Positions 16,351 to 25,577 are shown, counted from the first letter of the stretch. The stretch: 64,000 nt of DNA from Streptococcus suis (GCF_019856455.1 NZ_CP082205.1:558001-622000); one strand, 5' to 3'. A program made the numbers and translations. The notes: a model not told the origin generated them from the sequence alone.

Positions 16351-18150
16351 CTAGTTTTTGATTGGGCCATCAGTAACGGCTTCAACGGCATTTTTTATCG
16401 TTTGGGCGAAGACTTCGCCTCCATTACTTTCAAGATTGAAATGAACAAGGTCGGTATTGTACCAAATTGGTGGATTATCCTTTGCAGCTTGATACCAGTC
16501 TGCAATGGAAATGTAATCATATTTTTCAGCCAATTCTTTCTCGTATTGACCAGTTTGATAAGAAATAGATTCGCTCGGAGTGAAGTTTCCATCGTAAGGA
16601 GTGACAAAAATAAGGCGACGTCCTTTAGGAAAATCTTTGACTAGCTGGTCTAGTAGTTCCTGATAATTATCCGTAGTATTTGTACCTAGGGCTACAACTA
16701 CAGTCTCTTTCAAGCTATTATTTTGCTTATAAAGATTTATCAATTTAGCAATTTCAGAGAGATTTCGACTGACAGTTCCATCGATCTGTGCATCTGGTAG
16801 CGCGGTCTGTATGGCAGAACTAGCGCGAACAGTAACAGAATCGCCAAAGATGATAACTCCTTTTTGAATTTCAAAACTAGTAGCTTTAGCGTTTTCAGCA
16901 GCAGATCGTGTTGTATTTAGTTGGGTCTGAGCTTGGTAAAGATTGCTAACCATGCTCTCTTGTTCAAAACTTCCTAATTTTGGTGCAAACAGACAGATAC
17001 CTAAGCCAACTATGGTCAAGCAAGCAAAGCTACCAAGAAGCCATTTTTTATATGGTTTCAAATCTATGGGTAATCCAAACAAGCTTCCTACTTTACCAGC
17101 AATATATGGTTCTAGAATATAGAAGGAAATAGTTGATAGGATAGTAGAAAAAACAAAGGATAATCCCGCAGCGATAGTGGCATTTGTCAGTTGTGTAAAG
17201 ATAATGAGTAAGGGCCAATGGAAGAGGTAGATATCATAAGAAATACTTGCAAAGAAGAGGATAATTGCAGGTTCTTTGACATCTTCGGTTTTCTCGTGAA
17301 GTACCCGAGCAGCAAAAATCATAGTTGCTGTAGCTAAACTGGATAGAAGAAAACCAATTAGATAGGTCCAGATGGAACTGAATTGAAGAGTAAAGAGAAG
17401 AAGAAGTTCTACTCCGAGTCCTCCAAGAAACAGACCTATAGTTTGTTTGATAGTCAATGTATTCACTTGTTGCTGGAAGGCGGTTGTTGTATTTCCGATA
17501 CCAGCGATGGTTGCGAGAATACTACCGAGGAAAAATGGGAAGGTATGTGTGAAGCTCGAGTAGTAAATGGTTGAGAAATTATCCACAAAGAAACTTGAGA
17601 TAGACATTGCTAAAAAACTTAGCGAGAAGAGGCTTATAGATGTTAGAAAAATTGATCCACGTAGTTGCCCCACACTTTTTGAGATGCGAGTCAGATACCA
17701 AACTAAACCAGCCCAGACAAGGTAATACTGAACTTCTATGGCTAGTGTCCAAGTATGCATAAATAGATGAGGTGAAAATTGATTCTCGTAACTACCACCT
17801 GATAGAATTTCAAAGAAGTTTGTCATGAATCCGAGCGCAGCGGCTATCTGATTGCCGATATTGGCAATGAAATCATTGCGGACAAGCAGAGCAAGTGGAA
17901 GAACCAAAAGAATCGTTAAAACCAGAGGGGGGAGAATGCGATAGAACCTTCTTCTGAAAAAGCTGACAATATCTATTTTTTTATGTTTTGCAAACTCATC
18001 AATCAAAAGGGCGGTTGTCAAATATCCAGACAGGGTAAAGAAGAGGTCAACCCCCACAAAGCCACCTGGGAAATATTTGATAAAGAAATGATAGAGTAGA
18101 ACAAAGACTAATCCAATCACACGTATAACAGATAACCATTTAATTTTCAT
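16351..18150 (-). CDS. oatA: OatA-like peptidoglycan O-acetyltransferase
   Basis: 599 residues: N-terminal acyltransferase-3 membrane domain with about ten to eleven hydrophobic segments (RVIGLVFVLLYHFF, then GVDLFFTLSGYLTTALL), a linker, and a C-terminal extracellular SGNH-type esterase domain with the catalytic Ser in IIFGDSVTVRAS and the Asp-x-x-His in NTDLVHFNLESNG. This is the OatA/Adr architecture that O-acetylates MurNAc and gives lysozyme resistance in Gram-positive pathogens (family knowledge). Its start overlaps the end of the upstream MORN gene by 11 bases. Confidence 0.9.
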   Translation of the reverse strand: MKIKWLSVIRVIGLVFVLLYHFFIKYFPGGFVGVDLFFTLSGYLTTALLIDEFAKHKKIDIVSFFRRRFYRILPPLVLTILLVLPLALLVRNDFIANIGNQIAAALGFMTNFFEILSGGSYENQFSPHLFMHTWTLAIEVQYYLVWAGLVWYLTRISKSVGQLRGSIFLTSISLFSLSFLAMSISSFFVDNFSTIYYSSFTHTFPFFLGSILATIAGIGNTTTAFQQQVNTLTIKQTIGLFLGGLGVELLLLFTLQFSSIWTYLIGFLLSSLATATMIFAARVLHEKTEDVKEPAIILFFASISYDIYLFHWPLLIIFTQLTNATIAAGLSFVFSTILSTISFYILEPYIAGKVGSLFGLPIDLKPYKKWLLGSFACLTIVGLGICLFAPKLGSFEQESMVSNLYQAQTQLNTTRSAAENAKATSFEIQKGVIIFGDSVTVRASSAIQTALPDAQIDGTVSRNLSEIAKLINLYKQNNSLKETVVVALGTNTTDNYQELLDQLVKDFPKGRRLIFVTPYDGNFTPSESISYQTGQYEKELAEKYDYISIADWYQAAKDNPPIWYNTDLVHFNLESNGGEVFAQTIKNAVEAVTDGPIKN

Positions 18151-18562
18151 ATTGATAAATCCCCTGTTTAAAAGTTCCTTCGTAGATAGCTTGTCCTTCG
18201 GTGGTCAATTTTCCTTTTCCATCGGCATAGCCGTTTTTAAATTGCCCGGTATAAACCCACCCACTTGCAGATGTGTAGGTTCCTTGACCGTGGAAAATTC
18301 CATTTGTAAATTGTCCTTCGTAGACATCTCCATTATCAAAGGTCAATTTTCCTTGACCATTCATTTTATTTGCGACCACATAACCGTTGTACTGCAGGGC
18401 GCCATTATTGAAAGTTATGGCTTGCTTGCTGGCAATTCGCCCTGTAAATACAGAGAGGGCACAGATGAGGATGATAATAAGGGAGAGGATTTCAAGTTTT
18501 GGACGGGTGAAATAACTTGTTATATCATGCCATTTTATGCTAGGTAATTTGAACTCTTTCAT
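18140..18562 (-). CDS. Membrane-anchored MORN-repeat protein
   Basis: 140 residues: a short cytoplasmic start, one membrane segment (about 27-46, LEILSLIIILICALSVFTG), then about four MORN-type repeats (GQGKLTFDNGDVYEGQF, HGQGTYTSASGWVYTGQF, DGKGKLTTEGQAIYEGTF). MORN repeats mediate protein or lipid contacts. Overlap with oatA suggests a co-expressed accessory of the acetyltransferase at the cell surface, which is inference. Confidence 0.82.
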   Translation of the reverse strand: MKEFKLPSIKWHDITSYFTRPKLEILSLIIILICALSVFTGRIASKQAITFNNGALQYNGYVVANKMNGQGKLTFDNGDVYEGQFTNGIFHGQGTYTSASGWVYTGQFKNGYADGKGKLTTEGQAIYEGTFKQGIYQYEN

Positions 18563-18693
18563 CGTTTTACTCTTTCATAGGATTTGACCGATGCTAATCA
18601 GTTCTTTCTAGGATACAGTAAGAAATTATCAGTTCAGTCAGAAATAGTTTACCATTTTTTTACAAATATTACAAAAATATTACATAGAAAATC

Positions 18694-19128
18694 TTATTCT
18701 TGGTCAAATGACTGTAACCTGTCCAACCAGTCTTGGCAACCTTTCTTTACCATTTCGTAGGTTTCGTCAAAATCTCCAGTATACCAAGGGTCTGGTACGG
18801 ATTTTTCTGCGAATTGAAAAATCTTATTTTGGGCATGTGCTGGTGCCATTTTCTGTAAATCTCGGACATTATTGCTGTCCATACCAATGATGACATCAAA
18901 TTCCTCAAAGTCTGCTTGAGAGATTTGTTGAGAGGTTTTGGTCTTATCATAGGGAATCTTGTGCTTTTGGAAAATTTTCTGTGTTCCAGGGTAGATAGGA
19001 TTACCATGTTCCCAGTTTGAAGTAGCACGGCTTTCAATGTGAAATTGACTTGTCATGTCTTTCATGACAAATTCAGCCATAGGGCTACGACAAATATTTC
19101 CAAGACAGACAAAAACGATTTTTTTCAT
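18694..19128 (-). CDS. Low-molecular-weight protein tyrosine phosphatase
   Basis: 144 residues with the LMW-PTP P-loop near the N-terminus (C8-LGNIC-R14-S in VFVCLGNICRSPMAEF) and the general-acid loop VPDPWYTGDFDETYEMV near the C-terminus. The ATG at 19128 follows AAAGGAGAATCT; an upstream in-frame Met would add 25 unrelated residues. Possible roles include dephosphorylation of capsule or host proteins; the substrate cannot be told from sequence. Transcribed alone. Confidence 0.92.
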   Translation of the reverse strand: MKKIVFVCLGNICRSPMAEFVMKDMTSQFHIESRATSNWEHGNPIYPGTQKIFQKHKIPYDKTKTSQQISQADFEEFDVIIGMDSNNVRDLQKMAPAHAQNKIFQFAEKSVPDPWYTGDFDETYEMVKKGCQDWLDRLQSFDQE

Positions 19129-19297
19129 AGATTCTCCTTTCGTGGCATAAGAAAAGAGAAGGTAGACTCGACAGGTAAATATCTGAGTTCCCCTCTCTTG
19201 CATATTTTTGTTCGGGCTATAGGTAAAAGACCAAATTAAGTGTACTGTTCATTATCAAACAGTGTACGACCAATCCTACCTATATTGAACTCTTTGT

Positions 19298-19510
19298 TTA
19301 TTTCTCTTCTTTGTCGAAAGCATTTTTGATGCCGTTAATGGCACCTTCAAGCCCATCTTTTGCATCTTCGACTAGCTCTTTTGCTTTGCCAATTCCTTTC
19401 TCAACAAGTCCTTCAACTTCGATTTCCTTGTCGCCGGTCAGCTTACCAATTACCTCTTTTGCAGAGCCAGATAGCTGTTCTAGTTTTGCGTCAAATTTTT
19501 CTTCTGACAT
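19298..19510 (-). CDS. CsbD-family stress protein
   Basis: 70 residues, highly charged and helical (EEKFDAKLEQLSGSAKEVIG, then GKAKELVEDAKDGLEG), typical of the CsbD family of small stress-induced proteins of unknown mechanism. The start at 19510 is set by AAGGAGGAATTTT; the longer frame upstream has no ribosome binding site. Divergent from dpr. Confidence 0.88.
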   Translation of the reverse strand: MSEEKFDAKLEQLSGSAKEVIGKLTGDKEIEVEGLVEKGIGKAKELVEDAKDGLEGAINGIKNAFDKEEK

Positions 19511-19655
19511 AAAATTCCTCCTTGATATACACATATGGGGGCGATGATTTTCTAAAAAGAAAATCACATACTATTCTTACTTACTAGTCTAACGTATATA
19601 AGTTAATATAGCAAGGAATTTGTCTGTCAATAGGTCAGAGGAGGAGGGATAATTC

Positions 19656-19692
19656 TTGCAATTTTTTCTTCTTTTATTTATAATAATTATAA
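19656..19692 (+). promoter_or_regulatory. dpr promoter with PerR box
   Basis: TTGCAA (19656-19661), 17 bases, TATAAT (19679-19684). The palindrome TTATAATAATTATAA at 19678-19692 is an exact match to the PerR box consensus TTATAATNATTATAA and covers the -10, so peroxide-relieved repression by PerR is predicted. Confidence 0.85.
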
Positions 19693-19711
19693 ATAAAAGA
19701 AAGGATGATAT

Positions 19712-20230
19712 ATGATGAAACAAAAATATTATCAATCTCCAGCAGAAATTGCGTCTTTCAGTCCGCGTCCATCACTGGCTAATTCTAAGGCTGTTTTGAA
19801 TCAAGCGGTGGCCGATTTATCAGTAGCCCATTCAATCCTCCATCAAGTTCACTGGTATATGCGTGGTCGTGGCTTTATGATTTGGCATCCCAAAATGGAT
19901 GACTATATGGAAGAAATTGATGGCTATTTGGATGATATGAGTGAGCGTTTGATCACCTTAGGTGGGGCACCGTTTTCTACTCTTCAAGAATTTAGTGAAA
20001 ATAGTCAGCTTAAGGAAGTTCCTGGTGACTACAATATAACGATGGAAGAGCAATTGGCACGTGTGGTAGAGGTGTTCCGCTATTTAGCAGCTCTTTTCCA
20101 AAAGGGATTTGATGTCAGTGATGAAGAAGGTGACAGCGTAACCAACGACATTTTCAATGTGGCTAAGGCTAGTATTGAAAAACATATTTGGATGTTGCAG
20201 GCAGAACTTGGTCAAGCACCTAAGTTGTAA
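19712..20230 (+). CDS. dpr: Dps-like peroxide resistance protein Dpr
   Basis: 172 residues of the Dps/ferritin family: [40 protein letters not shown] with the His, Asp and Glu ligands of the inter-subunit ferroxidase centre. Forms a dodecamer that stores iron and prevents Fenton chemistry. The sequence appears nearly the same as the S. suis Dpr I recall. Tandem ATG codons at 19712 and 19715; the first is reported. Regulated by the overlapping PerR box; a terminator follows. Confidence 0.96.
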   Translation: MMKQKYYQSPAEIASFSPRPSLANSKAVLNQAVADLSVAHSILHQVHWYMRGRGFMIWHPKMDDYMEEIDGYLDDMSERLITLGGAPFSTLQEFSENSQLKEVPGDYNITMEEQLARVVEVFRYLAALFQKGFDVSDEEGDSVTNDIFNVAKASIEKHIWMLQAELGQAPKL

Positions 20231-20237
20231 ACAGATG

Positions 20238-20263
20238 AAGGGTCCATAAGGACTCTTTTTTTG
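20238..20263 (+). terminator. Terminator of dpr
   Basis: GGGTCC-ATAA-GGACTC hairpin followed by seven T residues. Confidence 0.8.
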
Positions 20264-20365
20264 ATGCAGATACGATATGACATTTGTCACATGAGTCCAT
20301 GACAAAGTCTTCTAGTGGGGTCTCCTTTTTCGAGATATACTGTCTATGTATCGTCATTTAGTTTT

Positions 20366-20441
20366 TCTTTTATTACTTCGTTAACTCGCCTTGCCTAACT
20401 CCAGTTATGCCTGCGGCTCGTTGCCTAGTACTAAAAGTAAA
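20366..20441 (+). repeat. Short interspersed repeat between dpr and the ABC operon
   Basis: About 76 bases containing TTACTTCGTTAACTCGCCTT and GCTCGTTGCCTAGTACTAAA; related to copies in the FMN riboswitch and T-box leader. It lies in the 5' region of the ABC/two-component operon. Confidence 0.6.
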
Positions 20442-20482
20442 CTAAAAGACTATAAGATGTTCAAGAAGTAGGAGGTAGAAAA

Positions 20483-21361
20483 ATGATAGAAGTACGAGCA
20501 CTAGACAAAGTTATCAAAGGACGGACAATCTTGTCCAATATTTCCTTTGAAATCCAGTCTGGAGAATGTGTAGCTTTAATCGGTCCAAACGGGGCTGGGA
20601 AAACGACGCTTATGTCTTGTTTGTTGGGAGATAGGAAGGCGACGAAAGGCCAAGTTTTGTTGGACGGTCTGGCTCCACAGGCTCAGTCTAATAAGGAAAA
20701 GGTGGCAGTCTTACCACAAGAAAATGCCATTCCGACAGACCTGAAGGTCAAGGAATTGCTCCGCTTTTTCCAAGCCATATACAAGGATAGTCTGACAGAT
20801 GTGGAAATCGACAGCCTGCTCTGCTTTTCCCCAGAGCAAAAAAATCAACTGGCCGGCAAGCTATCGGGTGGTCAGAAGCGGCTCTTGGCTTTCGTCATCT
20901 GTCTGATTGGCAAGCCCAAGTTGCTCTTCTTGGACGAGCCGACGGCGGGCATGGATACGTCGACCCGTCAGCGTTTTTGGGAGATTGTCCATGAACTCAA
21001 GGATCAGGGTGTGACTATTTTTTATACCAGCCACTATATCGAGGAAGTGGAGCATACGGCGGAGCGGATTTTGGTCTTGCATCAGGGGCGGTTACTAAGA
21101 GATACCACGCCATTTGCCATGCGGAGTGAGGAGCAGGAGAAGGAAGTAACCCTGCCGATTGCCTTTGCGGCGGTGGTGGAGAGCTTGGCTGAAATCAATG
21201 AAATCAGCTACAAACAAGACACGGTTAGCTTTAAGACCCGAGCTATTGAGCAGGTTTGGGCTAGCTTGCAGGAGGCAGGTTGTCGGATTTCAGATTTAGA
21301 GGTACAGAACAAAACCCTGCTCAACAGCCTATTTGACAAGACGAGGGAGGAAGAATCATGA
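20483..21361 (+). CDS. ABC exporter ATP-binding protein
   Basis: 292 residues with Walker A GPNGAGKTT, signature LSGGQKRLLAF, Walker B LLFLDEPTAGMD and the H-loop IFYTSHYIEEVE. AGGAGG Shine-Dalgarno before ATG. It pairs with the permease that begins 4 bases before its stop, and with the sensor kinase and regulator genes that follow, an arrangement like Bacillus YvfRSTU. The substrate is unknown; a drug or lipid-perturbing compound is plausible from context. Confidence 0.92.
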   Translation: MIEVRALDKVIKGRTILSNISFEIQSGECVALIGPNGAGKTTLMSCLLGDRKATKGQVLLDGLAPQAQSNKEKVAVLPQENAIPTDLKVKELLRFFQAIYKDSLTDVEIDSLLCFSPEQKNQLAGKLSGGQKRLLAFVICLIGKPKLLFLDEPTAGMDTSTRQRFWEIVHELKDQGVTIFYTSHYIEEVEHTAERILVLHQGRLLRDTTPFAMRSEEQEKEVTLPIAFAAVVESLAEINEISYKQDTVSFKTRAIEQVWASLQEAGCRISDLEVQNKTLLNSLFDKTREEES

Positions 21362-22089
21362 AAGCATTAGTTCAAGTAGAGGCGGTAAAATTATCCAGAA
21401 GTTTGGGAGTATTTCTCCTATCTATCGGCATGCCTGTCATCTTTTTCCTGATTTTCTCATCAACGATCCAGTTTGACGATGCGGCCATGCAAAAGGCCTT
21501 CATCCAGTCCTACATGCTGACCATGACAGGCTTTTCCATGTCGGGCTTTGCCCTTTTCACCTTTCCCATGATGCTGGCAGAGGACAGAAAGAATAGCTGG
21601 TTGACCTTTATCCAGCATTCGCCCTTGCCAATCTGGCAATACTATCTTTCCAAACTGGTGCGGGTCTTGCTCTGCTTTGTGTCTTCTATTGCCATTGTCT
21701 TTGCGGTGGGTGGCTTAGTTAAGGGTGTAGAGATGACAGCTCAAGAATGGGTAATTTCGGCTCTCTTACTTTTAGTAACCTCTATCGTATTTCTAGCCAT
21801 TGGCTTGCTTTTGGTGCAAATTCAGTCGGAACAAACCATGTCGGTGGTGGCAAACTTGCTCTACTTTGTTCTGGCCATCATGGGTGGCTCTTGGATGCCT
21901 GTTTCCCTCTTTCCAGACTGGGTGCAGCGGATTTGCAAACTTATGCCTAGCTACCATGTCAATCAGCTGGTGACCACCTATGCCCAAGAGGGAGATTTTC
22001 TCTGGAAATCCTTGCTAATTGTCCTAGGCTATGCGATAATTTTCTTAGGAATTGCTCTAGTTCTAAATAGAAAATCGGAGCAACAGTGA
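21358..22089 (+). CDS. ABC-2 type exporter permease
   Basis: 243 residues with six hydrophobic segments (VFLLSIGMPVIFFLIFSST first; LLIVLGYAIIFLGIALVL last), typical ABC-2 permease. Overlaps the ATPase gene by 4 bases and is followed after 8 bases by the histidine kinase gene. Confidence 0.9.
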   Translation: MKALVQVEAVKLSRSLGVFLLSIGMPVIFFLIFSSTIQFDDAAMQKAFIQSYMLTMTGFSMSGFALFTFPMMLAEDRKNSWLTFIQHSPLPIWQYYLSKLVRVLLCFVSSIAIVFAVGGLVKGVEMTAQEWVISALLLLVTSIVFLAIGLLLVQIQSEQTMSVVANLLYFVLAIMGGSWMPVSLFPDWVQRICKLMPSYHVNQLVTTYAQEGDFLWKSLLIVLGYAIIFLGIALVLNRKSEQQ

Positions 22090-22097
22090 GGTAAGCC

Positions 22098-23192
22098 ATG
22101 ATATTTGAAAAAAGAAAGGTACCACTCATGTTCTTCGTGGGCATGGTCTTTCTCTATTTTCCCTTTTACTATGCCCAGTATAGTCCCAATCCGACGGCAG
22201 TTGTCCTAGCGACTATTCTCTTTGCCTTGGTCTATTGCTCCCTCTTTTACACTGACCATAAGCTCTATTCCATGCTGGCTTGGTTTTACCTGATTGGCTA
22301 TATCGCCGTCATGAGCTTTTGGGGCAATCTGCAATTTTCACTCTTTATCTACAACCTGTCCAATATGCTGGGCTGGTATTATAAAGAGAATCGACCAACC
22401 TATCGTACGGTGTCCTACGGGCTTTTGTTGCTGGTCATTATCCTATGGGCTTTGTTTGGTCCAGTTTCTTTTGAGATGAGAGCCTTTGCCCTCATCATTC
22501 ACTTTTTCGGCTTGGCCTTGCTGATTTTCAGTTGGATTGAGACCAAGCGGGAAGCCCTTCAGCAACGCCTACAGGAACAGAATGCGTCCATCAATCTCCT
22601 GCTAGCTGAGAATGAACGTAACCGTATCGGTCAGGACTTGCATGACACACTTGGTCATGTCTTTGCCATGCTGTCTGTCAAGGCCGAGCTGGTCCAGACT
22701 TTGTTAGACCACGACCAGATTGACCAGGCCAAGAAGGAGGTGGCAGACCTTCAGACCTTGGCCAAGGACTCCATGCAGGAGGTCCGCCAGATTGTCCAGT
22801 CCCTCAAGCAGCACACCGTGGCAGAGGAACTCCAGATTTTGCAGCAGATGTTGGACTTGGCAGGAGTGGACTTAGTCGTCTTAGGCGGGGAAATAGCAGA
22901 GCAGCTCAGCTTGCCCGTTCAGAACAAGCTGGCTATGGTGCTGAGAGAGTTGGCCAACAACCTGCTCAAGCACAGTCAGGCTAGCAAGTGCCGTTTGGTT
23001 TTTGAAAAAGACCAGCAAGAATTGGTTTTGCACTACGAAGACAACGGTGTGGGCTTTGCCCAGTTGACTGGTCAGGAATTGCATACCATAAAGGACAGGT
23101 TGGTAACGGTGAAAGGGAGCTTGGAATTTATCTCTCTAGCCAAGCCCACCCTCCTGTCCATCCGAATTCCGTTTGAGGAGGTGGTAGAATGA
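22098..23192 (+). CDS. Sensor histidine kinase (DesK/LiaS-type HisKA_3)
   Basis: 364 residues: about five or six N-terminal membrane segments (1-145) with almost no extracellular domain, a dimerisation domain with the phospho-acceptor H182 in [17 protein letters not shown], and a HATPase domain ([14 protein letters not shown]-box; YEDNGVGF G-box). Intramembrane-sensing kinases of this shape usually respond to envelope or membrane changes. Partner of the overlapping response regulator. Confidence 0.92.
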   Translation: MIFEKRKVPLMFFVGMVFLYFPFYYAQYSPNPTAVVLATILFALVYCSLFYTDHKLYSMLAWFYLIGYIAVMSFWGNLQFSLFIYNLSNMLGWYYKENRPTYRTVSYGLLLLVIILWALFGPVSFEMRAFALIIHFFGLALLIFSWIETKREALQQRLQEQNASINLLLAENERNRIGQDLHDTLGHVFAMLSVKAELVQTLLDHDQIDQAKKEVADLQTLAKDSMQEVRQIVQSLKQHTVAEELQILQQMLDLAGVDLVVLGGEIAEQLSLPVQNKLAMVLRELANNLLKHSQASKCRLVFEKDQQELVLHYEDNGVGFAQLTGQELHTIKDRLVTVKGSLEFISLAKPTLLSIRIPFEEVVE

Positions 23193-23791
23193 GAATCTTA
23201 GTCGCAGAAGATCAAGCAATGCTGCGGGACGCCCTCTGTCAACTCTTGGGTTTTCAAGATGCGGTTGAGGCTGTTTTACAGGCAGAAAACGGCAGTCAGG
23301 CCATTGCTCTTTTGAAAAAAGAGCTCGTAGATGTGGTGCTCTTAGATATAGAAATGCCTGAAAAGACGGGCCTGGATGTTTTGGAATGGGTGCGGGGGCA
23401 AGCCTTGCCTGTCAAGGTTGTCATCATGACCACCTTCAAGCGACCGGGCTATTTCGAGCGGGCAGTCAAGGCTGATGTGGATGCCTATGTGCTCAAGGAA
23501 CGCTCCATCGCAGACCTCATGCGGACCATTGAAACGGTCTTGGCGGGGCGGAAGGAATATTCACCAGAGTTGATGGACATTCTCCTGACCCAACGCAGTC
23601 CTTTGACCAACTTAGAAAACCAGCTACTTAAGCTGGTGGCAGATGGCTTGTCCAATAAGGAAATCGCCAGCCATCTCTACCTGTCTGACGGGACAGTCCG
23701 CAACTACATGACCTCTATCCTGTCCAAGCTAGGTGCCGAAAACCGAACCGCCGCTGTTAAGATTGCACAGGAAAAGGGTTGGTTAGTATAA
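23189..23791 (+). CDS. NarL/LuxR-family response regulator
   Basis: 200 residues: receiver domain with acidic pair E7-D8, phospho-acceptor D53 in [13 protein letters not shown] and K103-type switch in YVLKERS, then a LuxR-type HTH ([21 protein letters not shown]) near residues 150-190. Overlaps the kinase by 4 bases. Probably autoregulates the four-gene operon. Terminator follows. Confidence 0.94.
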   Translation: MRILVAEDQAMLRDALCQLLGFQDAVEAVLQAENGSQAIALLKKELVDVVLLDIEMPEKTGLDVLEWVRGQALPVKVVIMTTFKRPGYFERAVKADVDAYVLKERSIADLMRTIETVLAGRKEYSPELMDILLTQRSPLTNLENQLLKLVADGLSNKEIASHLYLSDGTVRNYMTSILSKLGAENRTAAVKIAQEKGWLV

Positions 23792-23802
23792 ACGAATGAG
23801 AT

Positions 23803-23827
23803 TGGGGAGAACCCAATCTTTTTTGAT
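23803..23827 (+). terminator. Terminator of the ABC/two-component operon
   Basis: AGATTGGG-GAGA-ACCCAATCT followed by TTTTT. Confidence 0.88.
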
Positions 23828-23859
23828 GAATGCAGGGAAACAGCGCTTGAGTTTTTATA

Positions 23860-23888
23860 TTGAAAAACTTTGGATATTTTGCTAAAAT
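23860..23888 (+). promoter_or_regulatory. Promoter of yqgQ-rhodanese pair
   Basis: TTGAAA (23860-23865), 17 bases, TAAAAT (23883-23888) with extended TGC. Transcription would start at about 23895, directly at the ATG (23896), predicting a leaderless mRNA. Confidence 0.6.
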
Positions 23889-23895
23889 TTACTAT

Positions 23896-24114
23896 ATGAA
23901 ACGACTATACGATGTGCAACAGTTGCTAAAACGCTTTGGGATTATCATCTATATGGGCAATCGTCTCTATGACATCGAGATGATGCAGATAGAGCTCAAT
24001 CGCGTTTATCAGGCTGGTCTTCTGGATAGGTTGGACTACATGGAGGCCGAATTGGTCTTGCGACGTGAACATCGTTTGGAATTAGAGTATCAGAAATCAA
24101 GGGAGAATGAGTGA
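23896..24114 (+). CDS. yqgQ: YqgQ family (DUF910) small protein
   Basis: 72 residues, KRLYDVQQLLKRFG then YMGNRLYDIEMMQIELN, the YqgQ/DUF910 core. The ATG at 23896 is preferred to an upstream TTG because it starts the conserved region and lies at the predicted transcription start; no Shine-Dalgarno is visible. Function unknown; commonly adjacent to a rhodanese and, in other Firmicutes, glucokinase. Confidence 0.85.
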   Translation: MKRLYDVQQLLKRFGIIIYMGNRLYDIEMMQIELNRVYQAGLLDRLDYMEAELVLRREHRLELEYQKSRENE

Positions 24115-24500
24115 TGGAAACATTTTGGGTATTTTTAGTATTTTTGGCAGTATTGGGAGCCTGGATGGGTTTTAATTACTGGAGATTGCGCCGTGCGGCG
24201 ACGGTGATTGATAATGCAGAATTTGCAGAAAAGATACACGGAGGTCAGTTGATTGACCTGCGAGACCCGAGTGAGTTTAATCGTAAGCATATCTTAGGTG
24301 CTAGAAATATTCCTTACCAGCAATTGCGCCAGTCTACAGCTGCTTTGCGTAAGGACAGACCTGTCTTAATCTATGAGAATGATTGTGGTCAGTTGGTAAC
24401 GCCTGCAGCCTTTCATCTGAAGAAACAGGGCTTTAACGAAATCTATATTTTAAGCTATGGTCTAAACGGATGGAATGGTAAGGTAAAAACGACTAAGTAG
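24114..24500 (+). CDS. Membrane-anchored rhodanese-like protein
   Basis: 128 residues: one N-terminal membrane segment (about 2-22) and a cytoplasmic rhodanese domain (GGQLIDLRDPSEFNRKHILGARNIPY; active-site loop ENDCGQLVTPAA with the Cys). The active loop departs from the standard CxxGxR, so sulfurtransferase activity is uncertain. ATG at 24114 overlaps the yqgQ stop and is spaced properly from GGGAG. Confidence 0.88.
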   Translation: METFWVFLVFLAVLGAWMGFNYWRLRRAATVIDNAEFAEKIHGGQLIDLRDPSEFNRKHILGARNIPYQQLRQSTAALRKDRPVLIYENDCGQLVTPAAFHLKKQGFNEIYILSYGLNGWNGKVKTTK

Positions 24501-24556
24501 CATTGTCAGTAGGCTAGAGTATTTTCTTATGCAATAAGACGGATAAGGGCAAAAAT

Positions 24557-25279
24557 ATGGAAAAGAAATTTGAAAAGTTGTCATTGGCAGAAATTGGCAT
24601 TATTTCTTTTATGGGACTTATTTTATTGATTAGCTTAGGCGCTAGTTGGTATAAAAATGCTCAAAGCGAAACAAGCGATACAAAGACAGTACAGCAAGTG
24701 CCCAATCAGAAAAAAACGGTTGATACATTATTTCAGGATGCTGAGAATGCTGTCATTGTATTAGAAGGAACACATACTGAAGAGAAACTTGCAGAGGCAC
24801 AATCTGCAGTAAACAAGGTTACGGATGCGACTAAAAAAGCAGCATTACAGAAACGGATTGACCAAGTAAAAGAGCTAGTGGGACAGCAGACAGATGCTCA
24901 AACACAGGCTAAGCTAAAAGCGGAGTTGGTCAGGGCGGAAGCAGCCCAAAAAGTAGCTGATGAGAAAAAAGTATCTGAAACAGGGACTAGTCAGTCAACG
25001 GACCTTGCTGAAGCTAGTGAGACCTCACAAGAATCCTATGTAGTGCCTAATCAAAATATATATGGAAATCAAAGTGTGAGTTCAACAAGCCAGTATACAA
25101 GCAGCGTGGCGTCAACTAGTACAAGTACTTCAGTCCCTCCGACTAGTGAAGGAGCACCTGTGGTAGAAACTCCAACAGTTTCTGAAACCCCGGCGGAAAC
25201 GACGGATTCAACAACTAGCCTGGTTGAGTCAGTGGAAACAGTTCCAACAGCTGACGAGAGTTCACCAGATAATCCGTAG
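24557..25279 (+). CDS. Membrane-anchored surface protein with Ser/Thr-rich tail
   Basis: 240 residues. One N-terminal membrane segment (about 10-30, LAEIGIISFMGLILLISLGA), a helical alanine/lysine-rich module (residues about 55-125; AENAVIVLEGTHTEEKLAEA) resembling the three-helix repeats of Gram-positive surface proteins, and a C-terminal tail of about 100 residues rich in Ser, Thr, Pro, Glu with no sorting signal. Orientation suggests an extracellular tail that could be glycosylated or span the wall. I do not recognise the family. Confidence 0.7.
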   Translation: MEKKFEKLSLAEIGIISFMGLILLISLGASWYKNAQSETSDTKTVQQVPNQKKTVDTLFQDAENAVIVLEGTHTEEKLAEAQSAVNKVTDATKKAALQKRIDQVKELVGQQTDAQTQAKLKAELVRAEAAQKVADEKKVSETGTSQSTDLAEASETSQESYVVPNQNIYGNQSVSSTSQYTSSVASTSTSTSVPPTSEGAPVVETPTVSETPAETTDSTTSLVESVETVPTADESSPDNP

Positions 25280-25577
25280 GTTTTTTAGCTACTGGGTGTA
25301 TTAGCATACTGGAAAAAATAGCTATTTGTATTTCAACACCAATTTTTTCTTGTAACGATCTAGTTTAAATACATACGATAAGAGTGAGGAATTTCGCGTA
25401 AAACAGAATTTTCTTGCTTTTTATTTTTAGTATTTTATTGAATAGTGCGAGAATGATTTCCTGCTATAGCGGTTGAGAGCATATTTGATAGGAGGATGAA
25501 AAAGTTGGTGCAAAAAGGAAAGTAGGAAGTGCACTTGGTTTCAGCAACGAGCTTCATTTTTTGCTATAATATACCTT
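25280..25577. other. Intergenic region before rsmD; extended -10 promoter at its end
   Basis: About 298 bases with no credible gene. TTTTTTGCTATAAT with an extended TGC and TATAAT at 25565-25570 lies 7 bases before the rsmD ATG (25578), so transcription should begin at or just before the start codon. No good -35 is seen. Confidence 0.5.

Noticed and set aside
25489-25526. Mini-ORF MKKLVQKGK with AGGAGG before rsmD
   Set aside because: The Shine-Dalgarno abuts the ATG with no spacing, and the frame has only nine codons.
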